From positions 208,240-272,239 of the forward strand of contig JANPWX010019812.1 of NCBI GenBank assembly GCA_024734555.1: a DNA stretch of 64,000 nucleotides. The letters are read 5' to 3'. The notes below the pieces were generated by a model, which had not been told where the DNA came from, made no database searches, and saw nothing but the letters and a program-made list of their open reading frames with translations. The DNA comes from Trochalopteron elliotii. Lineage: Eukaryota; Chordata; Aves; Passeriformes; Leiothrichidae. The position numbers and the translations under genes are program-made. Position 1 is the stretch's first letter; each line of letters opens with the position of its first letter. Below are positions 60,684 through 64,000 of this stretch, in pieces.

Positions 60684-62583
60684 AAGGTCAGCACGGACTT
60701 TCTCTTTAGCTCCTTGGCAAAGGCTCAAATCCCCAAGAAAATTCTTCCCTTCAGTCAGCTCAAGGTTTCTTTGTGCTCTGTTAATCTTAACAAGCAGGGA
60801 TTAGAGTATGAAACTGTTTGTGTAGTAGAAAATCCCTATTTATTAAATATTGTTAGCTCCAATGTTACAGGGACTTCTGAAGGCAACAGGCTGTAGGGTT
60901 TCCCTGAGAACTTGGAGGCTTGGTGTGGAGTTTCCTCTCATCACCAGACAAGGAATCTCCAGAGGTTGTTAGAAGCCATGCAAGTCCAAGGATATGATTA
61001 AACATCATTAACATTCCCAAAAGACAGGGGATGTGAGTGCAGCATGTGGTGTGGGAAGGGAACAGAGATGGGTAGAGGGAGCTTATGGCTCTTCTTCCCA
61101 AGAGAGCTGAGGCTGTAAAGAAGTCTTGGCAATCAAATGCCACAGCAACTTTCTGCATGTGGCTGCTCTTGGAGCTTTCAGTTTAACAGGCATCCCAGGT
61201 TTACTGATAGCTGTGACACAGCTCTCATTTTTGGCTGAGCAATAATCAAACCAAACCCAAGCAGGACGTGCGATTTGGGCTCCACTGGAATTCCTCCAGT
61301 GGAATTACAGGCCTCTTCCTCAACTCTGTATACAAATCTCCTCCAAGGAGGGTCAGATGACTTGCTGATTCACACACACAAAGCCAGTGCAGCTACAGTA
61401 GGAAGCAACTCAAACCAGGCAGTTGGTACCTAAGGACAATCCCTCTTCAATCAGTTCTTGGAGATCCCTGCCTGTGGGCAGAGGCCACCTGGGGAAGAAG
61501 CATCTCCTGCCTACCATCCTGGCAGCCCAGGCAGATCTCCCACATGTTCTCTGTCTCAGAGATCTCAAGCTGGTTTGAGACAAGTCCCTGCTGACACCTC
61601 CCTCAGGGCTCAAGGGATCATGATTTTATTCTTTTCTTAGGCTGTTTCCTGGAACTCTGGCACAGAACTGCTGTGTAACACACCCCTACAGCCCTGCTTC
61701 TGAGCTTACAGTTTAAGCATGAGACAACAGGTCAAGTACAGACAGAGAGGGACAAACACAGATTAATGCAGTGGCTCAGCAGTGGCAAGAGTGCTGGCAA
61801 ATTTTTCAATCAGCTTTACAGGCAAGAAGAGCTGAAAGACAGACGTGAGGAATAAGATCACTGTCTCAGAGCATGAATATGAAGTGGTTCTCCCTAAGGA
61901 GGGAAAACATTGTATTTATTTGAATATATAACAACAAGGTAATGAGCACTGGTCCTCAGTCTGCATTTAGCTTAACATTCAGGGAGGAGTGAGAGGCAAC
62001 AGGCAGAGCAGAGAGACTGCAAAGGCCACGGACAGGAGGACAAACAGGCAGGGGAGTCTGGCGTGGCAGGGGAAGTAGGTGGCTTCAGTGAGAATATCTA
62101 AGCAACAGGCAAGGAAAGCAAGAATGGCAGCACCTTGAGGAACATGAAAGAGGCTGTTTCTGTCAGTCAGGACAGGATACAAACTGACTTAGAGCTGTGA
62201 ATTTCGTGAGTGAACAGGAACTACCTCGTCTTAGAGTGGTGATGCAGGAGATGCTGGTGAGACACGGAACTTGTGGTGAGGTGACACAGTCTGGTATGGA
62301 TGGAGAGTGTGGCACTGCTCACTGGGCCTCCCTCTGTGGGTACCATCAGCATAGTTTAAAGAGTCCAAACTTTAGGTCTTTCTCAGGATCAAGCTGAGCC
62401 CACAAAATTACTAAAAATTCTGAAAACTGGGGAAGGGGCAACTCGATTTTTGAACACAAATCAAAAATCAAAATCAGTTCTGCTGCTTAAGAGCTTGGAT
62501 AAAGGAATAGTGGTGCAAAAGTAAGAAAGCTGAGGGAAGCAGAGAAATATGGGAGAAAGGGAAGTGAGAAATACTTCAGTTAC

Positions 62584-62688
62584 CTTGGTACTGTTTTTAT
62601 GCTCATCCTGACAACCATTTTGGATAGCTCCTTCATCTATGCTGACATCGCAGTGGGGAGCAAGGGTGGTACTACATGAAGGGCAAGG
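62584..62688 (-). CDS. ADCY9: ADCY9 coding exon in C1b linker (35 codons)
   Basis: This 105-base exon is in phase 0 at both ends. It reads from PCPSC at its start through ENGC-like text (IQNGCQDEHKNSTK) at its end. The last part matches the C1b linker of mammalian ADCY9, and the first half is more divergent. The acceptor is a catttcag type on the minus strand and the donor is AAG followed by gtaac. C1b is a poorly structured cytoplasmic linker between the first catalytic half and the second membrane cassette. It is the most 5' ADCY9 exon in the window. The bases from 62689 to 64000 are the preceding intron. Confidence 0.93.
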
Positions 62689-64000
62689 CTGAAATGAGAC
62701 AAAAGAATTTTAGCCAGGAATGTGCTGGTGTCCTTGTAGTATGATGCAATTTGTAATTCAGTCCACTTGTATACTTGCAGCATGGTTCAAAGATAAACAA
62801 AGCTTCAGAATGGGAGGCAGGGAGCAAAATTTGACTGGAACAGAACGCACCATTTCAAAAATAAATCACAGATTTGCTGTTTGCTGAAGCTAAATCTAAT
62901 CCGGGAAAGCTTCACTAGTGTAAGATCACAGATACACTGTAATCATTGTGCACAGGCAAAGGACCTCCCCAAGAGGAATAAAACACTCTTTAGTGGGAGA
63001 AGTGATATTTTCCTGTGTGAAATCTGCCTGCAAAGGGATCTGAATGCCATTAGGAGAGAAGACAGCACAAAATGCAACAAAATCCAGGAAAAGCATGGAA
63101 CACCATGATGCATTATGAACAGTCCAGGGAAATGGAAAGCAACAAATCTGAAACAAATAAAGGAAAATGCTTTTTCATAGAGAGCCCTAAGACAGGGGAG
63201 GGGAGCTCAGGCTGTCGTACATTGGTGGAGCCAGACACCCAGCAAATGTCACAGGGAACAAGGAAAGCAAAACCATCAGGATTTGTACTAATTCCAGGTT
63301 GTGCATTTTGAAAGCAACCTAAAATGTTACACTTGAGCTTTTAAAACAAGCTAATTTCTTCAAGTTAAAATGTGATCTTCTTTAGGGGAATTAACCCTGG
63401 AATTGTATCTTCCAAGTTCTTCACTCTCTTCTCCAGTGCTGGCAGTGCTCAGGCAGGATCCTGCTCAGAGGGACCCTGAGCCTGAGCCCTCTTGGCAGCT
63501 CCTCTGCTCTGGAGATGTTCACTGTGACCAGGCCAAAATATGCTACCAAACACACACAAGTTTTCCAGTGAGAACTTGAAGCTTTTGTCACAAACTCAAC
63601 ATCCCATGTTAATTCTGTCTGTTTGCTCTGGACATGCTCAAGCCTCTCTAGTCCAAACCCACAACTTCTGCCTTTAGGTTCACTCCCCATTTCAGAGACC
63701 AGCATGTTAAGTCTTTTCAGAATTAACTTTTCACCTAATGCTCCTTTTCCACCTTTGAGGTCCCACCTGAAAACACCCAGCATGTTTCATTTTCAGATGT
63801 TTCTCCCAGTCCACTCTCCCTGTCACATCCAACCACTCACAAACACCTCTCAAAGACTTTCATGTAGGACCTTGAGCTTCCTCAGCAGCCAGCAGACCAT
63901 TCTGTCTGCTGTTCCTCAGGGACACAGTCCAGGCTGGGCACTGAAATATCTGTGAGTTTCCTAACCTGGCATCAGATAAGCAATTTACATCCAGTTCTGA
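62689..64000 (-). other. ADCY9 intron (5' part beyond the window)
   Basis: This is intronic sequence upstream of the first ADCY9 exon in the window. No exon, repeat family or RNA gene is recognised in it. Confidence 0.85.

Larger units (their letters stand above)
58204..62583 (-). other. ADCY9 intron of 4.4 kb
   Basis: This GT-AG intron holds a duplicated 187-base sequence (58287-58474 and 60497-60683). No coding exon or RNA gene is recognised in it. Confidence 0.9.
28480..64000 (-). other. ADCY9: ADCY9 gene, 3' half (adenylate cyclase type 9)
   Basis: ADCY9 is a polytopic plasma-membrane enzyme that converts ATP to cyclic AMP under control of Gs-coupled receptors. Eight coding exons on the minus strand join in phase to 724 residues plus stop, against about 1353 residues for the full mammalian protein. 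All introns are GT-AG. The order matches the family: C1b linker, six membrane helices (M2), C2a catalytic domain, C-terminal tail. I recognise it as type 9 from near-identity to remembered human ADCY9 in the terminal exon, and from Tyr and Ala at the two C2 positions where other isoforms have the Leu and Ser that contact forskolin. The first membrane cassette and C1a lie beyond position 64000. The lower boundary given here is the candidate poly(A) site and is inferred. Confidence 0.97.

Noticed and set aside
1..64000. CRISPR arrays, bacterial operons, tRNA or rRNA genes
   Set aside because: No regularly spaced direct repeats with unique spacers, no rRNA-like blocks, and no tRNA-like T-arm and cloverleaf were found on reading both strands. 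The window is eukaryotic.

Overview
The window is vertebrate nuclear DNA, most likely from a songbird (passerine). It has one multi-exon gene with canonical GT-AG introns, many truncated CR1 LINE copies of avian type, one solo LTR of avian endogenous-retrovirus type, and no dense prokaryote-style coding. The species assignment is inferred from the repeat families and not from a database match.

The one gene supported by the sequence is ADCY9 (adenylate cyclase type 9) on the minus strand. Eight consecutive 3' coding exons run from 62688 down to the TGA stop at 29401-29403. They give 2175 coding bases (724 residues plus stop) in unbroken phase. They encode the end of the C1b linker, all six helices of the second membrane cassette, the C2a catalytic domain and the C-terminal tail. 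The first half of the protein (first membrane cassette and C1a) must lie beyond position 64000. Exon coordinates (minus strand) are 62584-62688, 57986-58203, 52583-52685, 48877-49085, 42455-42614, 39372-39520, a 42-base microexon at 36323-36364, and the terminal exon from 30589. The 3' UTR continues below 29401, with a candidate poly(A) signal at 28493-28498.

Positions 1 to about 28480 are intergenic with no recognised gene. The left edge is CpG-rich and passes into a pyrimidine-rich degenerate minisatellite (to about 1.1 kb). A second GC-rich block (about 13.85-15.96 kb) carries a TATA-like box and an unrecognised long open frame. Two stretches near 18.1 kb and 20.6-20.8 kb look like regulatory DNA by motif content. 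CR1 fragments are scattered throughout.

Within the ADCY9 introns the notable structures are: a long inverted repeat at 40702-40900 whose right arm supplies a consensus splice donor for a possible premature-stop cassette exon (40887-41005); a 554-base solo LTR with 5-base target duplications (54060-54613); a 187-base sequence present twice, 2.2 kb apart (58.3 and 60.5 kb); and a (GAAAT)n microsatellite at 50.8 kb. No wholly new multi-gene system is visible. The cassette exon with its inverted repeat is the strongest candidate for something undescribed.
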